Shown here piece after piece: positions 1-8,886 of a stretch of DNA of 64,000 nt (positions are counted from its first letter, which is position 1; each line of letters begins with the position of its first letter). The stretch lies in contig NZ_JAQSIO010000006.1 in assembly GCF_028649455.1 (NCBI RefSeq), forward strand, positions 124,001-188,000, given 5' to 3'. The position numbers were made by a program, and so were the translations under genes. This DNA is from Curvibacter microcysteis (GTDB taxonomy: Bacteria > Pseudomonadota > Gammaproteobacteria > Burkholderiales > Burkholderiaceae_C). The notes beneath the pieces are model-generated. The model saw only the letters and a program-made list of their open reading frames with translations. It did not search any database and was not told where the DNA came from.

Positions 1-320
1 ACCAGGCCGCCAGCACCCAGTTTGACGCCGCCAAAGTAACGCACCACGGTGGCCAGCACGCCTTCCAGGTCCTGGTGGCGCAGCACGTCCAGCATGGGGC
101 GGCCCGCCGTACCGCCCGGCTCGCCATCGTCCACCGCGGCGGACTGCCCGCCGGCCAGCAAGGCCCAGCAGACATGGGCGGCACCTGGGTGCTGGGCGCG
201 CAATTGCTGCACCACGGCCTGGGCGGCCGTGCGGTCGGCCATGGGCTGCACACAGCAAATGAAGCGGCTCTTTTTGATCACCAGTTCGGCGTGGGCGGGG
301 GCGGAGAGGGTGTGCGGCAT
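1..320 (-). CDS. yigZ: YigZ/IMPACT family protein, 3' end outside window
   Basis: About 106 N-terminal residues are present; the gene runs off the left edge. The family marker DDGEPGGTAG is visible, followed by a segment ending RYFGGVKLGAGGL, both typical of the UPF0029 N-terminal domain of bacterial YigZ. YigZ is related to eukaryotic IMPACT, a regulator of translation under stress; the exact bacterial role is not settled. The ATG is the first in frame and precedes AELVIKKSRFI, which matches the usual family N-terminus. It is divergent from the following thiol oxidoreductase gene, with about 135 bp between them. Confidence 0.88.
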   Translation of the reverse strand, partial: MPHTLSAPAHAELVIKKSRFICCVQPMADRTAAQAVVQQLRAQHPGAAHVCWALLAGGQSAAVDDGEPGGTAGRPMLDVLRHQDLEGVLATVVRYFGGVKLGAGGL

Positions 321-455
321 GGGGCGCAAAGCTTAACCTGAGCTCCGTTCGTGTTTGCTTTGCTGCCCAGCAAGGCTCGCCACTTTGGCCTACCATGCGG
401 CGATTCTTGATTTGTCTGTGGCGCTTCTGGGCGCTGCACCTTGCTGCGAGGCCCC

Positions 456-1109
456 ATGACCACTCCCACCGTGCTGAAGATTGATTTTGTTTCTGATGTG
501 TCCTGCCCCTGGTGCGCCATCGGCTTGAACGGCCTGCAAACAGCCTTGCAGCGCTTGGACGGTTCGGTGCAGGCAGAGCTGCACTTCCAACCCTTTGAGC
601 TCAACCCGCAGATGGGGCCAGAAGGCCAGGACATCTCCGAGCATTTGGCCCAGAAGTACGGCGCCACGCCCGAGCAGAGCGCCGCCAACCGCGAAGCCAT
701 CCGCCAACGTGGCGCATCGGTGGGTTTCGCCTTCAACATGGCCGCCCGTGACCGCATCTACAACACCTTTGACGCCCACCGCCTGCTGCATTGGGCCGAA
801 GGCGAAGGCCGGCAACTGGCGCTCAAGAAGGCCTTGTTTGACGCGTACTTCGGCGCGGGCCGCAACCCTTCAGACCCGGTGGTGTTGGTCGAATTGGCGG
901 CTGCCGTCGGTCTGGACGCCGACCGGGCACAGGCCATTCTGGCCAGCGATGAATTTGCTGGCGAGGTGCGGGACCAGGAGGCCTTCTACCAACAGCACGG
1001 CATCAACTCGGTGCCTGCCGTGATCATCAACGACCGGCATTTGATCCAGGGCGGTCAACCGCCTGAGGTGTTCGAGCAGGCACTGCGCCAGATCGCCGCT
1101 GGCGCCTGA
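456..1109 (+). CDS. DsbA-family (FrnE-like) thiol oxidoreductase
   Basis: A 217-residue cytoplasmic protein with a thioredoxin-fold active site CPWC at residues 17-20, preceded by DFVSDVS, and a C-terminal SVPAVIIND segment holding the cis-proline typical of DsbA/FrnE proteins. FrnE-type proteins are cytosolic disulfide isomerases or oxidoreductases linked to oxidative stress; some relatives are 2-hydroxychromene-2-carboxylate isomerases, but the CPWC pair favours redox chemistry. No signal peptide is seen. An in-frame ATG lies 15 bases upstream, but the chosen start gives the standard N-terminus directly before the first beta strand. The gene is convergent with glnE. Confidence 0.85.
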   Translation: MTTPTVLKIDFVSDVSCPWCAIGLNGLQTALQRLDGSVQAELHFQPFELNPQMGPEGQDISEHLAQKYGATPEQSAANREAIRQRGASVGFAFNMAARDRIYNTFDAHRLLHWAEGEGRQLALKKALFDAYFGAGRNPSDPVVLVELAAAVGLDADRAQAILASDEFAGEVRDQEAFYQQHGINSVPAVIINDRHLIQGGQPPEVFEQALRQIAAGA

Positions 1110-1115
1110 GCTGCG

Positions 1116-1150
1116 CAGGCCGGGGCTCAAGGCCCCGACCGGCCTGGTTT
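1116..1150. terminator. Possible shared terminator between convergent frnE-like gene and glnE
   Basis: CAGGCCGGGGC and GCCCC..GGCCTG form an interrupted GC-rich stem with a TCAAG loop and a 4-base bulge, followed by only TTT. It lies between two convergent genes and touches the glnE stop codon. The tail is short, so intrinsic termination is uncertain. Confidence 0.35.
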
Positions 1151-3861
1151 CATTCGAACACCGTCCTCCACAAGGCCTCGATGGCCTCGCGCTCGGTTTT
1201 CACCTGGTCCGGGTCGATCTGGGTCGGCTCTTCGTTGAGTCGGGCCTGGTGCTGGATGCGGCGCAGTTCTCGGTAGGCCACCGCCGCGCGCTCGCCCACA
1301 CCGGCGGGCAGCAGGCCGGTGGCTTCGGCGCGTTGCAGCAGTGCGATGTTGCCCACATTGGCGCGCAACTCGGGGTGCTGGGCCGATTGCGACAGCACCA
1401 GGTACTGCACGGCAAATTCGGCGTCCACCATGCCGCCCACACTGTGTTTGACGTCGAATTGGCCCGCCCGCACGGCATGGGCGCTGCGCACCCGTTCGCG
1501 CATGGTGACGATCTCCTGGCGCAAGGCCTGGGCGTCGCGCGGCGCGGTGATGACGGCCTCGCGCACCGCGTCAAAGCGGGCTTGTAAGGCGGGGCTGCCC
1601 AGCACAAAGCGGGCGCGGGTCATGGCCTGGTGTTCCCAGGTCCAGGCCGTGTTGCTGCCGCGCTGGGACTGGTACTTGGCATAGGCCTCGAAGGTGGTGA
1701 CCAGCAGGCCCGAGTTGCCGTTGGGGCGCAGCGCGGTGTCAATCTCGTACAGATCGCCTTCGCCGGTCTTCACGCTGAGCCAGTTGATCAGCTTGCGCAC
1801 AAAGGCGGCAAACACCTCGGGCGCACGCTCGTCCTCGTCTTCGTAAACGAAGACGATGTCCAGGTCACTGCCATAGCCCAGCTCTTTGCCGCCCAGCTTG
1901 CCGTAGCCAATGATGGCGAACTGCGGCAGGTCGGCGTCGCTGCGGTGGCGGTTCTTCAGGCGTTCCCAGCACCAGCGCACGGTGATTTGCAGCAAGGTGT
2001 CGGCCAGCAGGCTCAGGTCGTCGGCCACCTGTTCGACGCTCAGGCGACCCTCGACGTCGCGCGCCAGGGTGCGGAAGGTCTCCGCGTGGTGGGCGCGGCG
2101 CAGCAAGTTGAGCAGGGTCTCTTCGTCGTCTTCGCCGGTGGAGCGCAGCGAGTCGATGCGGCGTGACAGCTCGTCCTTGAACTCGGCCGGGTGGAAGCGT
2201 TCGCTGAGCATGGCGTCACTGGCCAGCTCATCGATCACCCCGGGGTGCTGCAGCAGGTAGCGTGCCGGCCAGCGGGCGGCGCCCAGCAGGTGCATCAGGC
2301 GTTCGTGCACCGCGGGGCGTTCCAGCAGCATGGCCAGGTAGCTTTCGCGGCGCAGCAGGGGCTCGAGCCAGTTGACCAGCTGCAAGGCGGATTCTTCCGT
2401 CACCCGGCCTTCACGCACCCACAGGCTGCTGCGCTGGATCAGGCGGATCAGGCGCGAGCGCACGTCCTCGCGCAAGGCCTGCACGCGGGGGTGGTCGCGC
2501 CAGGGCTTCAGGCGCTCGCGCAAACGCTCGGGGAGTTGGTCCAGCAGGCCCTCGATCTCGGCGGGCGGTTGTCCTCCCTTGGGGCCGCCGCAGCCACCGC
2601 CGCGGCAGCTTTTGCGCTCTTCGCTCTGGCCCAGCAGGATGTCGAACTCTTGCGCCACCAGTTCACGGTGCGCGTCGAGTTCATGCAAAAACGGGCAGTA
2701 GCTCTCGAAGCCCAGGGTCTGGGCCACCCATTTCAGGTCGTCGTCCTGGGTGGGCAGCACATGGGTTTGCTGGTCGTCCAGGTACTGGATGCGGTGCTCC
2801 ACCCGACGCAAAAAGGTATAGGCCCGGGCCAGTGCCTCGGCGGTCTCGGTGGGCATCAGGCCGGCGCGGGCCAGGCGTTGCAAAGCCTCCAAGGTGGGGC
2901 GGCAGCGCAGTTCGGGGTACTGGCCGCCGCGCACCACTTGCAGCAGTTGCACGGTGAATTCGATCTCGCGGATGCCGCCGCGCGACAGCTTGACGTCGTT
3001 GGCCCGCTCGGGGTGGCCGGCGCTGCGGCGCGCGGCATGTTCACGGATTTGGCGGTGCAGGATGCGCAAGGCCTCGAACACGCTGTAGTCCAGGTAGCGG
3101 CGGAACACAAAGGGCAGCACCACGCCGCGCAGTTGCTGCACGCCTGGGTTGCCCAGGCAGGCGCGCGGTGCAATGACCCGGCTCTTGAGCCAGGCAAAGC
3201 GTTCCCACTCGCGGCCCTGGACCTGGAAGTACTCCTCCAGCGCGCTCAGTGACACGGCGGCCGGCCCGGAGTTGCCGTTGGGGCGCAGCGCCAGGTCGAC
3301 GCGGAAGACAAAGCCGTGCTCGGTGGTGTCGCCAATCAGGCCAAAAATCATGCGCACGGCACGCGCAAAGTACTCATGGTGGGTGATGCGGCCGCGCCCA
3401 TCGGCCTGGCCGGCGGTTTCGCCGTCGTGGTCGTAGACGTAGATCAGGTCGATGTCGCTGGACACATTGAGTTCGCGTGCCCCCAGCTTGCCCATGCCGA
3501 TGACCCACAGCTCGGCGCGCTGGCCGTCCGGGCCCAGGGGGACGCCGTGCCGGCTGTCCAACTCTTGCTGCGCCTCGGTGCAAGCCACGTCCAGGGCCAA
3601 CTCGGCCAGCTCGGTGACCGCACGCGTGACGGTGTGGAGCGGGGCCTGCTGCTCGCAATCCAACACCACCAGGCGCTCCATGACCAGTTGGCGCAGGATG
3701 CGCAGGGCCGCACTGGTGTCGTACTGGCGCTCGCGCAAGGCGGCCAGGGCCTCGGCCATGCTGGCCCGGGTGGGGGTGCCCGGCGGCAACAAATGCAACA
3801 GGTTTTCGTAGCGGCGGCGCAGGCGTTGCACCAGTCGGGATTTTTCGGCTAAGGGCTGCAT
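1150..3861 (-). CDS. glnE: Bifunctional glutamine synthetase adenylyltransferase/adenylyl-removing enzyme
   Basis: A 903-residue protein that adds AMP to glutamine synthetase and removes it in response to PII and glutamine, tuning nitrogen assimilation. Two nucleotidyltransferase domains are visible. The N-terminal deadenylylase half has SSDIDLIYVYD and the C-terminal adenylylase half has GYGSDLDIVFVYED, each with the G/S-x-D-x-D metal site, and each is followed by ALRPNGNSG. It is somewhat shorter than the E. coli protein (about 946). The linker between the halves holds a glycine/cysteine-rich patch (SCRGGGCGGPKGG). An in-frame TTG lies 6 bases upstream; the ATG is preferred. It is followed on the opposite strand by yhdP. 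Confidence 0.95.
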   Translation of the reverse strand: MQPLAEKSRLVQRLRRRYENLLHLLPPGTPTRASMAEALAALRERQYDTSAALRILRQLVMERLVVLDCEQQAPLHTVTRAVTELAELALDVACTEAQQELDSRHGVPLGPDGQRAELWVIGMGKLGARELNVSSDIDLIYVYDHDGETAGQADGRGRITHHEYFARAVRMIFGLIGDTTEHGFVFRVDLALRPNGNSGPAAVSLSALEEYFQVQGREWERFAWLKSRVIAPRACLGNPGVQQLRGVVLPFVFRRYLDYSVFEALRILHRQIREHAARRSAGHPERANDVKLSRGGIREIEFTVQLLQVVRGGQYPELRCRPTLEALQRLARAGLMPTETAEALARAYTFLRRVEHRIQYLDDQQTHVLPTQDDDLKWVAQTLGFESYCPFLHELDAHRELVAQEFDILLGQSEERKSCRGGGCGGPKGGQPPAEIEGLLDQLPERLRERLKPWRDHPRVQALREDVRSRLIRLIQRSSLWVREGRVTEESALQLVNWLEPLLRRESYLAMLLERPAVHERLMHLLGAARWPARYLLQHPGVIDELASDAMLSERFHPAEFKDELSRRIDSLRSTGEDDEETLLNLLRRAHHAETFRTLARDVEGRLSVEQVADDLSLLADTLLQITVRWCWERLKNRHRSDADLPQFAIIGYGKLGGKELGYGSDLDIVFVYEDEDERAPEVFAAFVRKLINWLSVKTGEGDLYEIDTALRPNGNSGLLVTTFEAYAKYQSQRGSNTAWTWEHQAMTRARFVLGSPALQARFDAVREAVITAPRDAQALRQEIVTMRERVRSAHAVRAGQFDVKHSVGGMVDAEFAVQYLVLSQSAQHPELRANVGNIALLQRAEATGLLPAGVGERAAVAYRELRRIQHQARLNEEPTQIDPDQVKTEREAIEALWRTVFE

Positions 3862-3991
3862 GGTCAAAGGCCTTCAGGGCACGCCAGCAAGCAACCGGGT
3901 GGTTGCTGCTTTGATTCACATATCTTCATAGGGCCGCTGTCGGCCCTGGTTTCGCTGCGGGTCATAATTCCGGCCACATTCCATCCGCGAC

Positions 3992-6900
3992 ATGAACGAC
4001 ACCCTGCCCCTTCCAACCCGAGGACTGAAGATGGCCTCAGCCCTGGCGCGTTGGACCTTGCGGGTGTTGCTGGCTTTTTGGTTCGTGCTGGCGCTGTCCT
4101 GGGGGGCGCTGCACGGCTGGATTGTGCCCCGGATTGCTGAATTCCGTCCGCAGCTGGAAAGGCAAGCCAGCCGGGCTTTGGGGCTTCCTGTCCACATCGG
4201 TCACATCAGCGCCCGCAGCGAGGGTTTGATCCCCACCTTTGAGCTCGAAGACGTCACCTTGTCCGACATGCAAGGGCGGGATGCCCTGATCCTGCCGCGC
4301 GTGGTGGCGGCCCTGTCGCCGCGCTCCCTGTGGAACCTGGGTTTTCAACAGTTGTATGTGGACCGGCCCGAGCTGGAGGTGAGGCGCAGCGCCGACGGCC
4401 GCCTGCATGTGGCGGGCCTGGCCTTGGACGGGACGCCTGGGGATGGGGGCCAGATCGCGGATTGGGTGTTTTCTCAGGCCGAACTGGTGATCTCCGGCGG
4501 CATCGTCCACTGGACAGACGAACAGCGCGGCCTGGACACTTTGTCGCTGTCCGACCTCAGCCTGGTCATGCGCAACAGCCCCCGGCGCCACATCGCGCGC
4601 CTAGACGCCACCCCGCCGTCCCAGTGGGGCGAGCGTTTCAGCCTGGTGGCGCAATTTCGCCAGCCTCTGATCAGCGTGCACCGGGGCCGTTGGCAGGACT
4701 GGACCGGCCAGGTCTTCGCCCAGTTCAACCGTGTCGATGTGGCGCGCCTGCGCCAGCAAATTGACCCGGGGTTCGAAGTCAGCAGCGGCCAGGGCGCGCT
4801 GCGCCTGTGGGCCGATGTGGCCAAGGGCCAGCTCACTGGCGCCGTCGCGGACGTGGCCCTGGCCTCGGTCAATGTGCAGCTGGCGCCGGGCCTGGAGCCG
4901 CTGGCCTTGAGCTCGGTGCAGGGGCGCCTGGGCGGGCACCGCCTGCCCGGGGGCTTTGATTTCTCGACCAGCGGTTTGCAGTTCTTGACCGCCGATGGCC
5001 TGCGCTGGCCGGGGGGCAATGTGTTCGTCAGCTACACCCTGCCCCAGGCCAAACAGCCCGGGCGGGGCGAGTTCCGTGCCGACCGCATGGATCTGGCCGC
5101 CTTGAGCCAGATTGCCCACCGCGTGCCCTTGGGCGAGGCCACCCACCAGGCACTGGCCCGCCACGCGCCGCGCGGCCTGGTGCAGACCTTGCAAGCCCAG
5201 TGGCAAGGCCCGGCCGATGGGCCGGAGCGCTACAGCGTCAAAGGCCGCGTGGCCGGCCTGTCCCTCAGCGCCCGCGAGGGCCTGCCTGGGGTGCGGGGGC
5301 TGGACCTGGACTTTGACCTCACCCAGGCCGGTGGCAAGGCCGCTTTGCAGATGGCGGGTGGGCAATTTGACCTGCCTGGCGTGTTCGATGAGCCGGTGTT
5401 GCCCGTCGACCAGTTCGATGCCCAGTTGCAGTGGCAGCGTGAAGGGGATCGTCTGACGCTGCAGGTCGGCGATCTGCACTTTGCCAACCCCGACTTGCGC
5501 GGCGAGGCCCGCCTGCAGTGGCAAAGCGCCGACCCGGCCAAGTCCAGTGCCCGCTCCCGGTTTCCTGGTGTGCTGGACTTGAACGCCACCGTCAGCGAAG
5601 CCGACGGCGCCCGCATCCACCGCTACCTGCCGCTGTATTTGAATGCGGATGTGCGCCATTACGTGCAGGAAGCCGTCACGGCCGGCCGGGTCAGCCACGC
5701 GCAGTTCCGCATCAAGGGCGACCTGCATGACCTGCCTTTCGCCAACCCCAAGCAGGGCGAGTTCCGCATCAGCGCCAAGGTGCGCGACGCGGCCCTGACC
5801 TATGTGCCCAAGTCGATCATGCCGGCTGGCACCTTGCCCTGGCCGGCGCTCAGTGAGCTGCAAGGGGACTTGGTGTTCGATCGCCTGGGCATGTACGTCA
5901 AAGGCGCCAGCGCCCGCTTTGCCAATCACCCCGAACTGCAAATCACCAAGGTCGAGGCCGACATCCCCAACCTGATGCGCACCGTGGTCGGGGTGGATGC
6001 CACGGTCAAAGGCCCGCTGCCTGAAGTGGTGGCCTTGGTCAATGGCTCGGCCCTCAGCCGCTTGACCCACCAGGCCCTGGGCCAGGCCAGCGTCAGCGGG
6101 CCCACGGAGGTCAAACTCAAGCTGTCCCTGCCCATCAGCCAGATCGAGCGCACCAAGGTGCAAGGCAGCGTGGCCTTCACCGGCAGCAACGATTTGCGCA
6201 TCGCGCCGCAGGCACCGGGCTTGTCACGCCTGCGCGGCAGCGTGGCGTTTTCCGAGACCGGCTTCCAACTCAACAACGTGCAGGGCCGGGCCCTGGGGGG
6301 GGATCTCAAACTCGAGGGCGGCATGCGCCCGGCCCCAGCGGCCAGCCCGGGAGTGGCCTTGGGCGAGCCCCAGGTGCAGTTGCGCGCCAGCGGTGTGGCC
6401 ACGGCCGAAGGCCTGCGCCAGGCGGCGGAGCTGGGCTTTGTCGCCAAGCTAGCCGAGCACGCCAGTGGCAGTGCGCCCTACACCCTGGCCCTGGGCTTTT
6501 ACCAGGGCCAGCCGGAAATCCAGGTGCAAAGCAGCTTGCAAGGCTTGGCACTGAACCTGCCCGCGCCCCTGAACAAGCCAGCCGATGTCGCCCTGCCGCT
6601 GCGTTTTGACAACAGCTTGCTGCGCGATGCGGGCGCGGGGGGACCCTTGCGCGATCAGTTGCAGGTGGAGCTGGGCCGATTGATGTCGGTGCACTACCTG
6701 CGCGACCTGTCCGGTCCCCAGGCCCGCGTGTTGCAGGGCAGCGTGGCGGTGGGCTTGGCCGCTGGTGAAGCCGCGCCCCTGCCAGCCAGCGGCGTGATGG
6801 CCAGCGTGCAACTGCCCCAGCTGGACCTGGACGCTTGGGAGCACGTGCTGACCCGTGCTGGCGGGCCGGGTCGACCCAATGCAGCAGCACCCGCCAGCAA

Positions 6901-8074
6901 CGCGGCCGACGCCGCCACCCAAAGCTACCTGCCCACGGCCATGGCGGTGCGCGCGGGCGAGCTGACCGCGGACGGCCGCCAATTGCACAACGTGGTGCTG
7001 GGCAGCACCCGCGAGGGCGCGATGTGGCGCGCCAACCTGGACGCTCAGGAGCTCAATGGCTACCTCGAGTACCGCCCGCCCGGCGGCACCGGGGCCGGGC
7101 GCTTGTTCGCGCGCCTGTCGCGCCTGAAGCTGGCGCAAAGCACGCAAAACGAGGTCGAAGCCCTGCTCGACGAGCAGCCCGCCACCATCCCCGCGCTGGA
7201 CATCGTGGTCGACGATTTCGAGCTGCGCGGCAAGCGCCTGGGGCGGGTCGAGATCGAAGCCGTCAACCGAGGTGGCGACACGGCCCAGCGCGAGTGGCGG
7301 CTCAACAAGTTCAACCTCATCACGCCCGAGGCCACCTTCACCGCCACTGGCAATTGGGCCCAGGTGGGCGCGTCGCGCCTGAGCCGCTCGCTGCAAGAGC
7401 ACCGGCGCACCGTGATGAATTTCCGCCTCGACGTGCGCGACGCCGGCGAACTGCTCAAGCGTTTGGGCATGGCCGGCGTGGTGCGGCAGGGCCATGGGCT
7501 GATGGAAGGTCAGGTGGCCTGGTTGGGTTCGCCCCTGTCGCTGGACTACCCCAGCCTGGCCGGCCAGATCAGCATCAACCTGGAATCGGGGCAGTTTCTC
7601 AAGGCCGATCCGGGCCTGGCCAAGCTGCTGGGGGTGCTCAGCCTGCAGGCCTTGCCACGCCGACTGACGCTCGACTTCCGCGACGTCTTCAGCCAGGGCT
7701 TTTCCTTTGACCTGGTGCGTGGCGACGCACGCATCGAGCAGGGCCGGGCCAGCACCAACAACCTGCAAATGAAGGGCGTCAATGCGGCGGTGTTGATGGA
7801 AGGCTCGGCCGATTTGGCGCGTGAAACCCAGGACCTCAAGGTGGTGGTGGTGCCCGAGGTGAATGCCGGCACGGCCTCGCTGGTGGCCACCGCCATCAAC
7901 CCCGCCATCGGCCTGGGCACCTTCCTGGCGCAGATGTTCCTGCGCCGCCCGCTGATGGAAGCGGCCACGCAAGAATTCCACATCGATGGCAGCTGGACCG
8001 AGCCGCGCATCGTCAAGGTCGAACGCCCCGCGCGCGAGGCCAGCCCTACTTCCAACGGAGCCCTCCACCCATGA
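3992..8074 (+). CDS. yhdP: YhdP family AsmA-like envelope protein
   Basis: A 1360-residue protein with one N-terminal membrane anchor (about residues 20-42) and a very long beta-rich periplasmic body. The length, the anchor, the repetitive AsmA-like sequence and the C-terminal segment (TASLVATAINPAIGLGTFLA, then QEFHIDGSWTEP) match the YhdP/TIGR02099 family. AsmA-like proteins such as YhdP, TamB and YdbH are bridge-like carriers of phospholipid between inner and outer membranes. In betaproteobacteria this gene is commonly near glnE and a Nit-type hydrolase, as here. Its stop overlaps the next start by 4 bases (ATGA), suggesting translational coupling. Confidence 0.88.
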   Translation: MNDTLPLPTRGLKMASALARWTLRVLLAFWFVLALSWGALHGWIVPRIAEFRPQLERQASRALGLPVHIGHISARSEGLIPTFELEDVTLSDMQGRDALILPRVVAALSPRSLWNLGFQQLYVDRPELEVRRSADGRLHVAGLALDGTPGDGGQIADWVFSQAELVISGGIVHWTDEQRGLDTLSLSDLSLVMRNSPRRHIARLDATPPSQWGERFSLVAQFRQPLISVHRGRWQDWTGQVFAQFNRVDVARLRQQIDPGFEVSSGQGALRLWADVAKGQLTGAVADVALASVNVQLAPGLEPLALSSVQGRLGGHRLPGGFDFSTSGLQFLTADGLRWPGGNVFVSYTLPQAKQPGRGEFRADRMDLAALSQIAHRVPLGEATHQALARHAPRGLVQTLQAQWQGPADGPERYSVKGRVAGLSLSAREGLPGVRGLDLDFDLTQAGGKAALQMAGGQFDLPGVFDEPVLPVDQFDAQLQWQREGDRLTLQVGDLHFANPDLRGEARLQWQSADPAKSSARSRFPGVLDLNATVSEADGARIHRYLPLYLNADVRHYVQEAVTAGRVSHAQFRIKGDLHDLPFANPKQGEFRISAKVRDAALTYVPKSIMPAGTLPWPALSELQGDLVFDRLGMYVKGASARFANHPELQITKVEADIPNLMRTVVGVDATVKGPLPEVVALVNGSALSRLTHQALGQASVSGPTEVKLKLSLPISQIERTKVQGSVAFTGSNDLRIAPQAPGLSRLRGSVAFSETGFQLNNVQGRALGGDLKLEGGMRPAPAASPGVALGEPQVQLRASGVATAEGLRQAAELGFVAKLAEHASGSAPYTLALGFYQGQPEIQVQSSLQGLALNLPAPLNKPADVALPLRFDNSLLRDAGAGGPLRDQLQVELGRLMSVHYLRDLSGPQARVLQGSVAVGLAAGEAAPLPASGVMASVQLPQLDLDAWEHVLTRAGGPGRPNAAAPASNAADAATQSYLPTAMAVRAGELTADGRQLHNVVLGSTREGAMWRANLDAQELNGYLEYRPPGGTGAGRLFARLSRLKLAQSTQNEVEALLDEQPATIPALDIVVDDFELRGKRLGRVEIEAVNRGGDTAQREWRLNKFNLITPEATFTATGNWAQVGASRLSRSLQEHRRTVMNFRLDVRDAGELLKRLGMAGVVRQGHGLMEGQVAWLGSPLSLDYPSLAGQISINLESGQFLKADPGLAKLLGVLSLQALPRRLTLDFRDVFSQGFSFDLVRGDARIEQGRASTNNLQMKGVNAAVLMEGSADLARETQDLKVVVVPEVNAGTASLVATAINPAIGLGTFLAQMFLRRPLMEAATQEFHIDGSWTEPRIVKVERPAREASPTSNGALHP

Positions 8075-8886
8075 AAGTCGCAGCCCTCCAGATGGTGTCG
8101 GCCACCAGCGTGGACGCCAATTTGCAGGCCGCCCGCGCACTGCTGCAGCAGGCCGCCGAGCAAGGCGCCGAGCTGGCCGTGCTGCCCGAGTATTTTTGCC
8201 TGCTGGGCGCGCGCGACACCGACAAGCTGGCGGTGCAGGAGCGCCCGGGCCAAGGTCCCATCCAGGACTTCCTGGCCCGCGCGGCGCGCGAGCTGGGCTT
8301 GTGGATCGTGGGCGGCACCCTGCCGCTCAGCACGGCCCAGCCCGAACGCGTGACCAACAGCTGCCTGGTCTGGTCACCGGCGGGCGACTGCGTGAGCCGC
8401 TACGACAAGATCCACCTGTTTTGCTTTGACAACGGGCGTGAGCGCTACGACGAGTCGCGCGTGCTCGAAGCCGGGCACCAGCCCGCGTGTTTTGACCTGC
8501 CCTCGCGTGACGGTCACACCTGGCGCATCGGCTTGTCGATTTGCTACGACCTGCGCTTTCCCGAGCTGTACCGTGCTTACGCCCGCGATGGCGCCCAACT
8601 GATGTTGGTGCCCAGCGCCTTCACCTACACCACGGGCCAGGCCCACTGGGAGCTGCTGCTGCGCGCCCGTGCGGTCGAGAACCTGGCCTATGTGCTGGCG
8701 CCAGCCCAGGGTGGCGTGCACGAAAGCGGCCGCCATACCTGGGGCCACAGCCTGGCTGTCAGCCCTTGGGGCGAGCTGCTGGCCGAGCAGGCCCAGGGCC
8801 CGGGCGCGGTGATGGCCGAGCTGGATGCCGCGGTGCTGCAGCGCTGCCGTGCACAACTGCCCGCTTTGGGCCACCGCGTTCTGTGA
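8071..8886 (+). CDS. Carbon-nitrogen hydrolase, Nit1/Nit2 type
   Basis: A 271-residue nitrilase-superfamily protein. The Glu-Lys-Cys catalytic triad is visible as E40 (VLPEYF), K113 (RYDKIHLF) and C158 (LSICYDLRFPELYR). The sequence around the triad fits the Nit1/Nit2 branch: deaminated-glutathione amidase or omega-amidase, which remove the amide from side products of metabolic enzymes. True nitrile hydrolysis is unlikely for this branch. It overlaps yhdP upstream and the histidine kinase gene downstream by 4 bases each, so the three are probably one transcript. Confidence 0.88.
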   Translation: MKVAALQMVSATSVDANLQAARALLQQAAEQGAELAVLPEYFCLLGARDTDKLAVQERPGQGPIQDFLARAARELGLWIVGGTLPLSTAQPERVTNSCLVWSPAGDCVSRYDKIHLFCFDNGRERYDESRVLEAGHQPACFDLPSRDGHTWRIGLSICYDLRFPELYRAYARDGAQLMLVPSAFTYTTGQAHWELLLRARAVENLAYVLAPAQGGVHESGRHTWGHSLAVSPWGELLAEQAQGPGAVMAELDAAVLQRCRAQLPALGHRVL

